Below, in pieces: positions 1 to 6,690 of a stretch of DNA of 7,674 bases. The stretch comes from Pseudomonadota bacterium. GTDB taxonomy: Bacteria > Pseudomonadota > Gammaproteobacteria > Steroidobacterales > Steroidobacteraceae. The stretch is from contig JAJXZV010000325.1 in the NCBI GenBank assembly GCA_021779875.1, positions 1 to 7,674 of the forward strand, read 5' to 3'. The position numbers and the translations under genes were made by a program. Numbering within the stretch: the first letter of the stretch is position 1; each line of letters starts with the position of its first letter. The notes below the pieces were generated by a model. It saw only the letters and a program-made list of their open reading frames with translations, was not told the DNA's origin and made no database searches.

Positions 1-860
1 CCGGTCAGCGCGCGCCCGGGCACCCTCGAGTCCGCGGCCCCCAGGTGGATCTCGGTGCCGATCTCCGCGGCGGTCAGACGCTTCACCGCCAGGGGCGGAC
101 CCTGGGCGCCGGGCGCCCGGGCGAAGACGAAGAGCGCGGCATCGGGCTTCAGGCGCGCGCGCAGGGCCGGCGCAACACTGAGCTTGATGGTCGCCTCGCC
201 CGGCGTCGCCCCCGCCGCCGGCTGGGCCGCGCCGCCCTCCCCCGGGCCGAGTTCGGCCAGGCGGGCGTCGAGCATCCGGTCGATGGCCTCGGGCGGATGC
301 ATGGCCTTCAATTTGAGCCAGCGCGCGCGCGCATCGGCGGCGTTGCCGCTGATCGCCGCCGCGAAGCCGCCGTACAGCAGCGCCTTCGGGTCGTCCGGCG
401 CCTGGCGCACCGCCTGCTCGAACAACTTCGAGGCCTCGGGCGTGATCTCGCCGCCCCCTCGCAGGCTGAGCGCCTCGCCGAGGCCGAGGGTGGCCTCCAG
501 ATCGCCGCCGTCGAGCTGGTGCGCCCGCCCATAGGCGGTCGCGGCGTCGTCGTATCGCTCCAGCGCGAGATAGGATCGGCCGAGCATCAGCCAGCCCTTC
601 AGGTCGTCGGGGTGCTCGCGCAGCCGCCCCTCGAGCTTGGCCACCATCTCGAGCACCTCGGGCGCGCCGACCCGCGCCTGCGGCGGCGCGCGCCAGTCCC
701 AGTTCGACCACAACAGGTACAGTCCCCCGGAGGCGCCCATCAGCGCCACGGCGGCGAACCCGCCGAGCAGGCGCCCGCGGGAATCGCGCATCAGCGGCAC
801 GGCCACGGCGGCCGCGGCGAGCGCGGCCATGCAGGCCGCGATGACGATGAACAGGGTCAT
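1..860 (-). CDS. ccmI: Cytochrome c biogenesis protein CcmI, C-terminus cut off by the window edge
   Basis: CcmI (CycH) is the apocytochrome c chaperone of System I; it holds the C-terminus of the apocytochrome near the CcmF/CcmH heme ligation complex on the periplasmic side. Translating the minus strand from the ATG at 860 gives 286 open codons to the window edge with no stop. Two hydrophobic segments lie at about residues 3-23 and 31-51. They are followed by a periplasmic helical region with TPR-like repeats (about 87-188, including WLMLGRSYLALERYDDAATA), an Ala/Gly/Pro linker (about 205-222), and the start of the C-terminal domain (LFVFARAPGAQGPPLAVKRL), which is typical of CcmI. The start lies 3 bp after the ccmH stop, so coupling is likely. 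The loop between the two membrane segments is only about 7-8 residues, shorter than in the alphaproteobacterial proteins I know. In E. coli this domain is fused to CcmH; here it is a separate gene. Identity is confident; full length is unknown. Confidence 0.92.
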   Translation of the reverse strand, partial: MTLFIVIAACMAALAAAAVAVPLMRDSRGRLLGGFAAVALMGASGGLYLLWSNWDWRAPPQARVGAPEVLEMVAKLEGRLREHPDDLKGWLMLGRSYLALERYDDAATAYGRAHQLDGGDLEATLGLGEALSLRGGGEITPEASKLFEQAVRQAPDDPKALLYGGFAAAISGNAADARARWLKLKAMHPPEAIDRMLDARLAELGPGEGGAAQPAAGATPGEATIKLSVAPALRARLKPDAALFVFARAPGAQGPPLAVKRLTAAEIGTEIHLGAADSRVPGRALT

Positions 861-863
861 GGG

Positions 864-1322
864 TCAGGTGGGTCCCGGTGTGGGCTCGTCGTCGACGGAC
901 TGGCGGCCGCGCTGGCGCGCCACGCGAAATACGATCGCCGCGGCGAGCAGCACGGCCACGAACGGGGCGCCCCAGATCAGCCAGGTCTTCGGCTCGAGCG
1001 GCGGGGAGAAACGCACGAACTCCCCGTAGCGGTCGGTCATGAACTTGAGGATGTCGTCGTCGCTCTTGCCGGCGATCAGCATCTCGCGCACCTGCCGGCG
1101 AAGGTCCGCGGCCAGCTCGACGTTCGAATCCGCGATCGACTCGTTCTGGCAGACCAGGCAGCGCAGCTGCTTGATGATCTCCTCGTACCGGGCCTGCAGC
1201 GCCGGGTCCTCGATCTGCCCGTAGGCGTCGAGCGCGTGCGCCCCGGGCGCGGCCGCCAGCGCGAGCAGCGCACAGGCGAGCAGCGCGCCGAGCAGGCCGC
1301 GGACCGCGAGCCCGGCGCGCAT
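864..1322 (-). CDS. ccmH: Cytochrome c maturation thiol oxidoreductase CcmH
   Basis: CcmH is a membrane-anchored periplasmic thioredoxin-type partner that reduces or holds the CXXC of the apocytochrome before heme ligation. The 152-residue product has a signal peptide or N-terminal anchor (about 1-30, ending PGAHA), the signature LRCLVCQNESIADSN with Cys55 and Cys58, the helical segment ADLRRQVREMLIAGKSDDDI, the conserved stretch YGEFVRFSPPLEPKTWLIW (99-117), and one membrane helix (about 116-133) followed by a short polar tail. The start ATG at 1320-1322 overlaps the ccmG stop by one base (TGATG) and has a purine-rich AAGGGGGG upstream, within the end of ccmG. The frame stays open upstream to 1859, but that part only overlaps ccmG and does not belong to the protein. 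The length matches stand-alone CcmH (CycL), not the CcmH-CcmI fusion of E. coli. Confidence 0.97.
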   Translation of the reverse strand: MRAGLAVRGLLGALLACALLALAAAPGAHALDAYGQIEDPALQARYEEIIKQLRCLVCQNESIADSNVELAADLRRQVREMLIAGKSDDDILKFMTDRYGEFVRFSPPLEPKTWLIWGAPFVAVLLAAAIVFRVARQRGRQSVDDEPTPGPT

Positions 1323-1861
1323 CAGGCGCCCCCCTTGCGGGCGGCCGCGATGCGCGGCAGGAATTCCCTCTGCCAGACGTCCACCGTCATGGGCGAGATG
1401 AACTTGAAGACGATCCGGCCCTGCCCATCGACCAGGAAGGTCTCGGGCGCGCCGTAGACGCCCCAGTCGATGGCCGTGCGGCCATCGGTGTCGAAGGCCA
1501 CGGCCTGGTACGGGTTGCCGAGCTGCTGCAGCCACAGCCTCGCCTTGGCGCGGTCGTCCATGTAGTCGAGCCCGATGATGGGCACGACGTGCTGACGGGC
1601 GATCTCGAGCAGCGCCTGCTGCTCCTCGCGGCAGGCGAAGCACCAGGTGCCCCAGACGTTGAGCACGTACACCTGGCCCTTGAGCGAGGCGTTGTCCACG
1701 ACGCGGTTCGGATCGACCACGTCGCTCAGCGAGAACAGCGGCGCCGGCTTGCCGATCAGCGGCGACGGCAGCGCGTGGATGTCGCGCTTCGGATTCAATC
1801 CGAGGGCGAACAGCGCGACCAGTCCGAGGAATGCGATGAACGGAACCAGGAACTTCCACAT
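1322..1861 (-). CDS. ccmG: Thiol:disulfide interchange protein CcmG (DsbE)
   Basis: CcmG is a membrane-tethered periplasmic thioredoxin-like reductase that passes electrons (from DsbD or CcdA in known systems) to CcmH and the apocytochrome. The 179-residue product has an N-terminal membrane anchor (about 3-21), then a thioredoxin fold with the active site WGTWCFACREE (Cys74, Cys77), a segment IIGLDYMDDRAKARLWL (95-111) and the cis-proline loop GVYGAPETFLVD (134-145), which is diagnostic of the CcmG/DsbE family. The dipeptide between the cysteines is Phe-Ala; E. coli CcmG has Pro-Thr. The start ATG overlaps the stop of ccmF by one base (TGATG), and the gene ends in the same kind of overlap with ccmH, so translational coupling on both sides is likely. 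The ribosome binding site is weak. Confidence 0.97.
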   Translation of the reverse strand: MWKFLVPFIAFLGLVALFALGLNPKRDIHALPSPLIGKPAPLFSLSDVVDPNRVVDNASLKGQVYVLNVWGTWCFACREEQQALLEIARQHVVPIIGLDYMDDRAKARLWLQQLGNPYQAVAFDTDGRTAIDWGVYGAPETFLVDGQGRIVFKFISPMTVDVWQREFLPRIAAARKGGA

Positions 1862-3828
1862 CAGGCCGGTCCCGGCATGGGCTCGCGTCCGGCAGGCGCG
1901 GCGGCGGCCTCGGGCGCGGCCGCCCGCAGGCGATAACGCCGGTCGGTGGCCGCGATCAGCCCGCCCAGCGCCATGACGATCGCGCCCAACCAGATGTAGC
2001 GCACCAGGGGCTTGTACTGGATGCGCATGCTCCAGGCCCCCTCCCCGAGCGGATTACCCATGGCGACGAACAGATCGCGCGCCCAGTTGACCGAGATCGC
2101 CGCCTGGCTGTTGTCCGTCTGCTGCACGCGGAAATGCCGCTTCTGGGGCCGAAGCAGCGCCACCGGGCGCGCGCCGCGGGTCACCTGCACGAGCGCCTCG
2201 ACCGCATCGTAGTTCGGTCCGCGCACGTCCCGCGAACTCAGGAACTTGAACTCGTAGCCGGCGATGGCGTAGGCGCCGCCGGGCTTCAGGGCCACGTCCT
2301 TCTCGATCTTGTAGCTCTCGACGCCGCTTGCGCCGATGGCGAACATGCCGACGCCGAGGTGCGCCACCGCCATGCCGAGCATGCCCGCGCCGAGCCTCTG
2401 GCCCTGCCGCAGGCGGCGCCAGGGCTCGAGCAGCGCCGAGAAGATCACCCAGAAGCCGAAGGTGAAGCCGACCAGTCCGAGCAGGCGGAACTGCCCGAAG
2501 GCGAGCCACTCCATGGCGGCGGCGAGCACGGCGGCCGCGCCGAACAGATACCACAGCGGCCGCGCCGCGGCGCTCAGCTTGCCGCGCCGCCAGACCGAGT
2601 GCATGCCGACGGCGAGGAACGCCATGAGCGGCAGCATGGGCACCAGGAACATCACGTTGAACACCGGCGGGCCCACCGAGATCTTGCCGAGATTCAGGAT
2701 CTCGTACACCAGCGGCGAGAGCGTGCCCCACAGCACGAGCCCCGCCACGCTCACCAACACCACGTTGTTCACCAGCAGGAAGAACTCGCGCGAGAACGGT
2801 TCGAAGCCGCCGGGCACGTACAGCTTCGGCGCCCGCCATGCGTACAGCGTCAGCGAGCCGCCGATGGTGACCAGCAGGAACCCGAGGATGTACAGGCCGC
2901 GGGCCGGATCGCTCGCGAACGAGTGCACCGACACCAGCACGCCGGAGCGCACGATGAAGGTGCCCACGAGGCTCAGCGAGAAGGCGAAGATCGCGAGCAG
3001 CAGCGTCCAGCTCTTGAAGATGCCGCGCCGCTCGGTGACGCTCAGCGAGTGGATCAGCGCCGTGCCCACCAGCCAGGGCATGAACGAGGCGTTCTCCACC
3101 GGATCCCAGAACCACCAGCCGCCCCAGCCCAGTTCGTAGTACGCCCACCAGCTGCCGAGCGCGATTCCGATGGTCTGGAACAGCCACGCGAACAGCGTCC
3201 ATGGACGCGTCCACTTCGCCCAGGCCTGATCGAGCCGGCCCTCGAGCATCGCCGCGCACGCGAACGCGAAGGCCACGGAGAAGCCGACGTAGCCCGTGTA
3301 GAGCATCGGCGGGTGGATCGCGAGCGCGAAGTCCTGCAGCACCGGATTGAGGTCCGCGCCGTCCGGCGCCGCCGGCGACAGCCGCAGGAAAGGATCCGAG
3401 GTCCACAGCGTGAACAGCATGAAGCCGCTGCTCACCAGCCCCATGACGCCGAGCACCCGGCTCGAGAAGGTCACCGGCAGGCGGCGGCTGAACGCGGCGA
3501 CCGCCAGACTCCAGATCGCGAGGATCATGATCCACAGCAGCAGCGATCCCTCGTGCGCGCCCCACAGCGCGGCGACCCGGTAGAACAGCGGCAGCTGCGA
3601 ATTGGAGTTGCGGGCCACGTACAGCACGGAGAAATCGTCGTTGACGAACGAGTACACCAGGCAGGCGAAGGCCAGCGCGACGAACACGAACTGCCCGCTG
3701 ACCGCCGGGCGGGTCACCGCCATCCAGTGCGGCTTGCCGCGCCAGGCGCCAGCGAGACCGAAGAAGGCCTGCGCGACGCTCAGCAGGAACGCGAGGATGA
3801 GGGCGAAGATGCCGAGTTCCGGTGCCAT
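1861..3828 (-). CDS. ccmF: Heme lyase subunit CcmF
   Basis: CcmF is the large polytopic subunit of the heme ligation complex: it receives heme from holo-CcmE and, with CcmH/CcmI, attaches it to apocytochrome c. The 655-residue protein is hydrophobic with many membrane helices. It carries the tryptophan-rich WWD heme-handling motif (about 235-251, containing GWGGWWFWDPVENASFMPW). Conserved histidines appear where the E. coli protein has its functional ones: His173 (in IHPPMLYTGY), His260, His302 and His490 (in AVAHLGVGM). The first three flank the WWD motif; His490 probably corresponds to the transmembrane ligand of the b-heme. A large soluble loop (about 505-605) precedes the last helix, and the tail is Ala/Pro-rich. 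The start is 24 bp after ccmE with a GAGG-like ribosome binding site about 9 bases upstream. Length is normal for the family. Confidence 0.98.
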   Translation of the reverse strand: MAPELGIFALILAFLLSVAQAFFGLAGAWRGKPHWMAVTRPAVSGQFVFVALAFACLVYSFVNDDFSVLYVARNSNSQLPLFYRVAALWGAHEGSLLLWIMILAIWSLAVAAFSRRLPVTFSSRVLGVMGLVSSGFMLFTLWTSDPFLRLSPAAPDGADLNPVLQDFALAIHPPMLYTGYVGFSVAFAFACAAMLEGRLDQAWAKWTRPWTLFAWLFQTIGIALGSWWAYYELGWGGWWFWDPVENASFMPWLVGTALIHSLSVTERRGIFKSWTLLLAIFAFSLSLVGTFIVRSGVLVSVHSFASDPARGLYILGFLLVTIGGSLTLYAWRAPKLYVPGGFEPFSREFFLLVNNVVLVSVAGLVLWGTLSPLVYEILNLGKISVGPPVFNVMFLVPMLPLMAFLAVGMHSVWRRGKLSAAARPLWYLFGAAAVLAAAMEWLAFGQFRLLGLVGFTFGFWVIFSALLEPWRRLRQGQRLGAGMLGMAVAHLGVGMFAIGASGVESYKIEKDVALKPGGAYAIAGYEFKFLSSRDVRGPNYDAVEALVQVTRGARPVALLRPQKRHFRVQQTDNSQAAISVNWARDLFVAMGNPLGEGAWSMRIQYKPLVRYIWLGAIVMALGGLIAATDRRYRLRAAAPEAAAAPAGREPMPGPA

Positions 3829-3852
3829 GGGACTGCCTCGGGGCCTATAAGG

Positions 3853-4314
3853 TCAGGTGGACGGTTCGCGGCGCGCCGGCGGACTCGCACCGGCCGGCCT
3901 GTTCTTGAGCGACGCCGCCACCTCCGGCGGCATGTACTTCTCGTCGTGCTTGGCGAGCACCTCGTCGGCCACGAAGGCGCCATCCGGCCCCAGGGTGCCG
4001 TGCGCGATGATGCCCTGGCCCTCGCGAAACAGGTCGGGCAGCACGCCGGTGTACTCGACCGGGACCTCGTGCGCGAAATCCGTGAGCACGAAGCGCACCT
4101 CGAGATCGCCGGGCCGCCGCTGCACGCTGCCCTTCACGACCATGCCGCCGACCCGGAAGCGCTTGTGCTTCGGCGCCTGCCCGGCCGCGATCTGGGTCGG
4201 GTCGTAATAGAACATGAGGTTCTGCCGCGAGGCCATCACCGCGAGCGCCACCGAGGCCGCGACCCCCGCCAGGATGCCGAGCACCACCAGCAGCCGCTTG
4301 CGCCGCGGCGTCAT
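3853..4314 (-). CDS. ccmE: Periplasmic heme chaperone CcmE
   Basis: CcmE binds heme covalently at the periplasmic face and carries it from the CcmABCD complex to CcmF. The 153-residue protein starts [13 protein letters not shown], with a positively charged N-terminus followed by one membrane anchor (about 8-27). The OB-fold beta-barrel follows, with the conserved segment [12 protein letters not shown] (53-64) and the heme attachment motif HDEKY, giving His123 as the covalent ligand and Tyr127 as the axial partner of the HxxxY type. The C-terminal tail is flexible and Pro/Ala-rich. The ATG at 4312-4314 overlaps the ccmD stop (ATGA). The frame is open further upstream to 4437, but that part lies over ccmD and would put about 41 Arg/Ala-rich residues before the anchor, so I reject it. 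E. coli CcmE is 159 residues, close to this. Confidence 0.98.
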   Translation of the reverse strand: MTPRRKRLLVVLGILAGVAASVALAVMASRQNLMFYYDPTQIAAGQAPKHKRFRVGGMVVKGSVQRRPGDLEVRFVLTDFAHEVPVEYTGVLPDLFREGQGIIAHGTLGPDGAFVADEVLAKHDEKYMPPEVAASLKNRPAGASPPARREPST

Positions 4315-4481
4315 GCGTCCCCGCCCGGATTCATCGCCAGGGCCCGCTGCACGCGCCGCCGCGCGGCGGCGTGGTGGCGCCGGGCCGCCCACAGGTTCCA
4401 GGCGAGCACCAGCCCGGCGAGCGCGAAGCACGGCCACACGAAGCGGGCGTACCCGCCCATCTGCCAGAACCCGTCGCTCAT
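4311..4481 (-). CDS. ccmD: Small heme exporter protein CcmD
   Basis: This gene of 56 codons encodes a small single-span protein that stabilises the CcmABC-CcmE complex and is needed for release of heme-loaded CcmE. The product begins [19 protein letters not shown]. The MGGY and the aromatic residues before the helix are the family hallmark, followed by a hydrophobic helix (about 13-32) ending NLWAARRHH and then a very basic cytoplasmic stretch ([13 protein letters not shown]), which sets an N-out, C-in topology. A good ribosome binding site (GAGGTG) sits about 7 bases before the ATG and overlaps the ccmC stop codon. The gap after ccmC is 10 bp, and the stop overlaps the ccmE start by 4 bases (ATGA). 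Position between ccmC and ccmE is the usual one. Size and composition fit CcmD well. Confidence 0.95.
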   Translation of the reverse strand: MSDGFWQMGGYARFVWPCFALAGLVLAWNLWAARRHHAAARRRVQRALAMNPGGDA

Positions 4482-4491
4482 CGGCAACACC

Positions 4492-5223
4492 TCATTCGAC
4501 GGCGGCCCGCACCCAGGCGGACTGCCGTTCGCGATTCAACACCTCGCCGCGCACCCGCATGCTGAGCACCGCCGCATAGAACAGCATGAATCCCAGCATC
4601 ATCGACAGCAGCGGCCACAGCATGCTGCCCGGCATCTCCGGCTTGCCCATTTTAGCAACCGTGGCGCCTTGATGCAGCGAGTTCCACCATTGCACCGAAT
4701 AATGAATGATGGGCACGTTCACCACGCCCACCACCGCGAGCAGCGCGGCGGCCCGGTCGCCGCGCGCCGGATCCTCGAAGGCGCTGCGCAGCGACATCAC
4801 CCCCACGTACAGGAACAGCAGGATGAGCTCGGAGGTGAGCCGCGGATCCCACGCCCAGTAGGTGCCCCACATCGGTCGTCCCCACAGCGATCCGGTCACC
4901 AGGGCGAGCACCGTGAAGGAGGCGCCGATCGGCGCCGAGGCCGCCGCCACGGCGTAGCCCATCTTGATGCGCCAGATCAGCCCGATGGCCCCGGTCACCG
5001 CCATCACCATGTAGCCGAACAGCGACAGCCAGGCGCTCGGCGCATGCACGTAGATGATGCGAAACGCATCGCCCTGCTGGTAATCGGGCGGTGCGAAGGC
5101 CAGTCCGTCGATGGTCCCGTAGGCGATGGCGAGCAGCGCTCCGGCGAGGAGCCACGGCGTCGCCACCGCGGCTATCCGGTACACCGACGGCGGCGAGGCG
5201 AGCCTGTAAAACCAAGTCCACAT
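4492..5223 (-). CDS. ccmC: Heme handling and export protein CcmC
   Basis: CcmC presents heme on the periplasmic side and attaches it to CcmE within the CcmABCD complex. The 243-residue protein aligns by eye with E. coli CcmC from its first residues (MWTWFYRLASPPSVY). It has six likely membrane helices, the conserved FAPPDYQQGDAFRIIYVHAP with His60, the WWD domain WGRPMWGTYWAWDPRLTS (114-131) and the second heme-ligating His184 in WWNSLHQGAT; both His numbers equal those of E. coli. The C-terminus is short and charged. I chose the ATG at 5223 because it matches the family N-terminus and has GGGGA about 8 bases upstream. An in-frame ATG at 5268 would add 15 residues and overlap the ccmB stop as ATGA; it cannot be excluded. 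The open frame further upstream, to 5766, lies over ccmB and is not part of the gene. Confidence 0.97.
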   Translation of the reverse strand: MWTWFYRLASPPSVYRIAAVATPWLLAGALLAIAYGTIDGLAFAPPDYQQGDAFRIIYVHAPSAWLSLFGYMVMAVTGAIGLIWRIKMGYAVAAASAPIGASFTVLALVTGSLWGRPMWGTYWAWDPRLTSELILLFLYVGVMSLRSAFEDPARGDRAAALLAVVGVVNVPIIHYSVQWWNSLHQGATVAKMGKPEMPGSMLWPLLSMMLGFMLFYAAVLSMRVRGEVLNRERQSAWVRAAVE

Positions 5224-5264
5224 GGTGCGATTCCCCAGGATAGAGGGCTGAAGTGGCCGGAAGT

Positions 5265-5948
5265 TCATTCCAGCGTGATCCGCAATGCCGCCGCGGCCGC
5301 GAACGGCGCCAGAGTGCTCGTGAACACGCACAGCGCTCCCAGGAAATACAGCGGCCCCGTGGCATCGGTCCCACCGACCGCGCGGTCGGTGGCCGCCGCG
5401 CCGAAGATGAGCAGCGGCATCGCGAGCGGCAGCACGATCAGCGAGAGCAGCACGTTGCCGCGCTTGACCCCGACCGTGAGCCCGGCGCCGATCGCCCCCA
5501 GCCAGCTCAAGGTGAGCGAGCCGAGCGCCAGGCTCGCGGCCATGACCGGGAAGGCCGAGGTCGGAATCGCGAGCGCGGTGGCCACCAGCGGCGAGACCAG
5601 CACCAGGGCCGCGCCGCTCGTCAGCCAGTGCGCCAGCGTCTTCGCAATCACGATCAGGGTCAGTCCGTGGCCCGATAGTGCCAGTTGTTCGAGCGTGCCG
5701 TCGTCGGCGTCGCTCTTGAACAGCGCGTCGAGCGACAGGAGCGAGGCCAGCAGGGCCGCGACCCACAGCACCCCGGGCGCCATCTCGCGCAGGAGCGACA
5801 ACCGCAGGTTCAATCCCAGGGGAAACAGGGTCGTCACGATCAGGAAGAACACCAGCGGCTGCAGCAGCTGATCGGGCCGCCGAAAACCGAGGCGCAGTTC
5901 CCGCCGGACCACCAGCCCCATCGCCCGCGCGGCGCCGACCCCGCTCAA
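5265..5948 (-). CDS. ccmB: Heme exporter membrane subunit CcmB, probable TTG start
   Basis: CcmB is the membrane subunit that pairs with the CcmA ATPase in the ABC-type CcmABCD complex. The protein has about six membrane helices and family-typical stretches: RRELRLGFRRPDQLLQPL near the N-terminus, FFLIVTTLFPLGL (34-46), APGVLWVAALLASLLSLD (57-74), DGTLEQLALSG, and the end FAAAAALRITLE, which closely resembles the E. coli C-terminus. The longest reading starts with TTG at 5946-5948, overlapping the ccmA stop as TTGA, and gives 227 residues. An ATG nine codons later (5919-5921) gives 218 residues, nearly the length of E. coli CcmB (220), but has no clear ribosome binding site. I keep the TTG start because the 4-base overlap matches the coupling at other junctions, but the choice is open. 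The identity is not in doubt. Confidence 0.96.
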   Translation of the reverse strand: MSGVGAARAMGLVVRRELRLGFRRPDQLLQPLVFFLIVTTLFPLGLNLRLSLLREMAPGVLWVAALLASLLSLDALFKSDADDGTLEQLALSGHGLTLIVIAKTLAHWLTSGAALVLVSPLVATALAIPTSAFPVMAASLALGSLTLSWLGAIGAGLTVGVKRGNVLLSLIVLPLAMPLLIFGAAATDRAVGGTDATGPLYFLGALCVFTSTLAPFAAAAALRITLE

Positions 5949-6568
5949 TTCAGGTCCAGGCGCCGGGCCGCGCCGCCGAGCCGCAGATCATGGTGCGCCA
6001 CGACCAACGCCAGCCCGCCGCGCGCGGTGTGCTCCTCGATGAGCCCCGCGACGAGCGCCACGCCGGCGGCGTCCAGATTGGTGAACGGCTCGTCGAGCAG
6101 CCACAGCGGTGCCTCGAAGCTGAGCACCCGGGCGAGCGCCACGCGGCGCCGCTGGCCGGCCGACAGCACGCGGGCCGGCAGATCGGCGCACGCCTCCACC
6201 CCGGTGCGCGCCAGCGCCTCGCGCAGGCGCGCGGCGTCGACGCGCCGCTTCAGTCCGACGCTGAACACCAGATTCTCGAGCGCGCTCAAGTCCCCCTTGA
6301 GCGCCGGTTCGTGCGAGGCGTACGCGAGCGCCGCCTGATACTCGAGCGGCGCCTGCCCGATCGGCCGGCCCGCCCAGCTCACCGTGCCCTGCTCGGGCCG
6401 CATCAGGCCCGAGATCACGCGCAGCAGCGTCGTCTTGCCGGTGCCGTTCGGCCCCGCCACGTGCAGCGATTCGCCGGAGGCGAGCGTCAGGCTCACCCCC
6501 TTCAACACGTGCCGCTCGCCGCGCCACACGTGGATCTTCTCGACCGCCAAACCGATGATGCCGTTCAT
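5945..6568 (-). CDS. ccmA: Heme exporter ATP-binding protein CcmA
   Basis: CcmA is the cytoplasmic ABC ATPase whose ATP hydrolysis drives release of holo-CcmE from CcmC. The 207-residue protein contains, in order, Walker A GPNGTGKTT (39-47), the CcmA-type Q-loop region with His instead of Gln (YASHEPALKGDLSALENL, 83-100), the ABC signature LSAGQRRR (135-142), Walker B LWLLDEP (155-161), the D-loop TNLD, and an H-loop His at 192/193 (VVAHHDL). The length is normal. It is the first gene of the operon; its stop overlaps the ccmB start. No clear Shine-Dalgarno sequence precedes the ATG: the bases just upstream are CGCTGCCCC. This is consistent with a very short leader or a non-SD start. The 122 bp before it separate it from a same-strand PAP2 gene, so the operon promoter probably lies there. 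Confidence 0.98.
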   Translation of the reverse strand: MNGIIGLAVEKIHVWRGERHVLKGVSLTLASGESLHVAGPNGTGKTTLLRVISGLMRPEQGTVSWAGRPIGQAPLEYQAALAYASHEPALKGDLSALENLVFSVGLKRRVDAARLREALARTGVEACADLPARVLSAGQRRRVALARVLSFEAPLWLLDEPFTNLDAAGVALVAGLIEEHTARGGLALVVAHHDLRLGGAARRLDLN

Positions 6569-6690
6569 GGGGCAGCGATGGTAACCAAATCAATGGGTTG
6601 AAACCACATCCCTGTGGGAACTACTGATCCGCCCGGGCGCCGTCGATGCCGGGCGCCATCGATGCTCCGCCCCGGCCGCTGTTCGGTGCT
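6569..6690 (-). promoter_or_regulatory. Intergenic region before ccmA with a weak promoter candidate
   Basis: This 122-bp stretch separates the PAP2 gene from ccmA and must hold the ccm promoter unless the operon is read through from upstream. On the minus strand a -10-like TACCAT (6578-6583) ends 9 bases before the ccmA ATG, but no good -35 hexamer is seen 16-18 bp upstream. A small inverted repeat CCACA-N4-TGTGG (6604-6617) and a single TTGAT motif (6588-6592) lie nearby. The right part (6635-6666) is a 16-bp tandem repeat. I see no canonical terminator with a T-run for the PAP2 gene. The promoter call is inference. Confidence 0.25.
6635..6666. repeat. Two tandem 16-bp repeats
   Basis: On the plus strand GGGCGCCGTCGATGCC (6635-6650) is followed directly by GGGCGCCATCGATGCT (6651-6666); 14 of 16 positions agree. 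Each copy contains the palindrome GGCGCC, so the copies can also pair with each other or form a hairpin (CGATG at 6644-6648 with CATCG at 6657-6661). It lies just beyond the end of the PAP2 gene. It could act as a weak RNA stem at the 3' end of that transcript or as a protein site before ccmA, or it may be only a local duplication in GC-rich DNA. Confidence 0.75.

Noticed and set aside
45..1457. A 470-codon open frame on the plus strand.
   Set aside because: It is antisense to ccmI, ccmH and ccmG, which have clear family motifs; its own product is low-complexity Arg/Ala/His-rich sequence.
1323..1859. A 331-residue version of CcmH.
   Set aside because: The extra 179 residues are ccmG read in the wrong frame. 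The signal peptide and family length place the start at 1322.
4315..4437. N-terminal extension of CcmE by 41 residues.
   Set aside because: The stretch is the ccmD coding region read in another frame, and CcmE family length and its anchor fit the ATG at 4314.
2134..5871. A 1245-codon open frame on the plus strand.
   Set aside because: It lies entirely opposite ccmF, E, D, C and B, is very rich in Arg, His, Gln, Glu and Pro, and shows no domain or membrane pattern. Long antisense frames of this kind are expected when the real genes use G/C at third positions.
6583..6597. FNR/Anr-type box before ccmA, suggested by TTGAT on the minus strand.
   Set aside because: Only one half-site is present. 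The bases at the second half-site position (TTACC) do not match ATCAA, so oxygen control cannot be claimed from this sequence.
6631..6690. Intrinsic terminator after the PAP2 gene.
   Set aside because: GC-rich pairing is possible, but no T-run follows on the minus strand, so it does not meet the usual definition.
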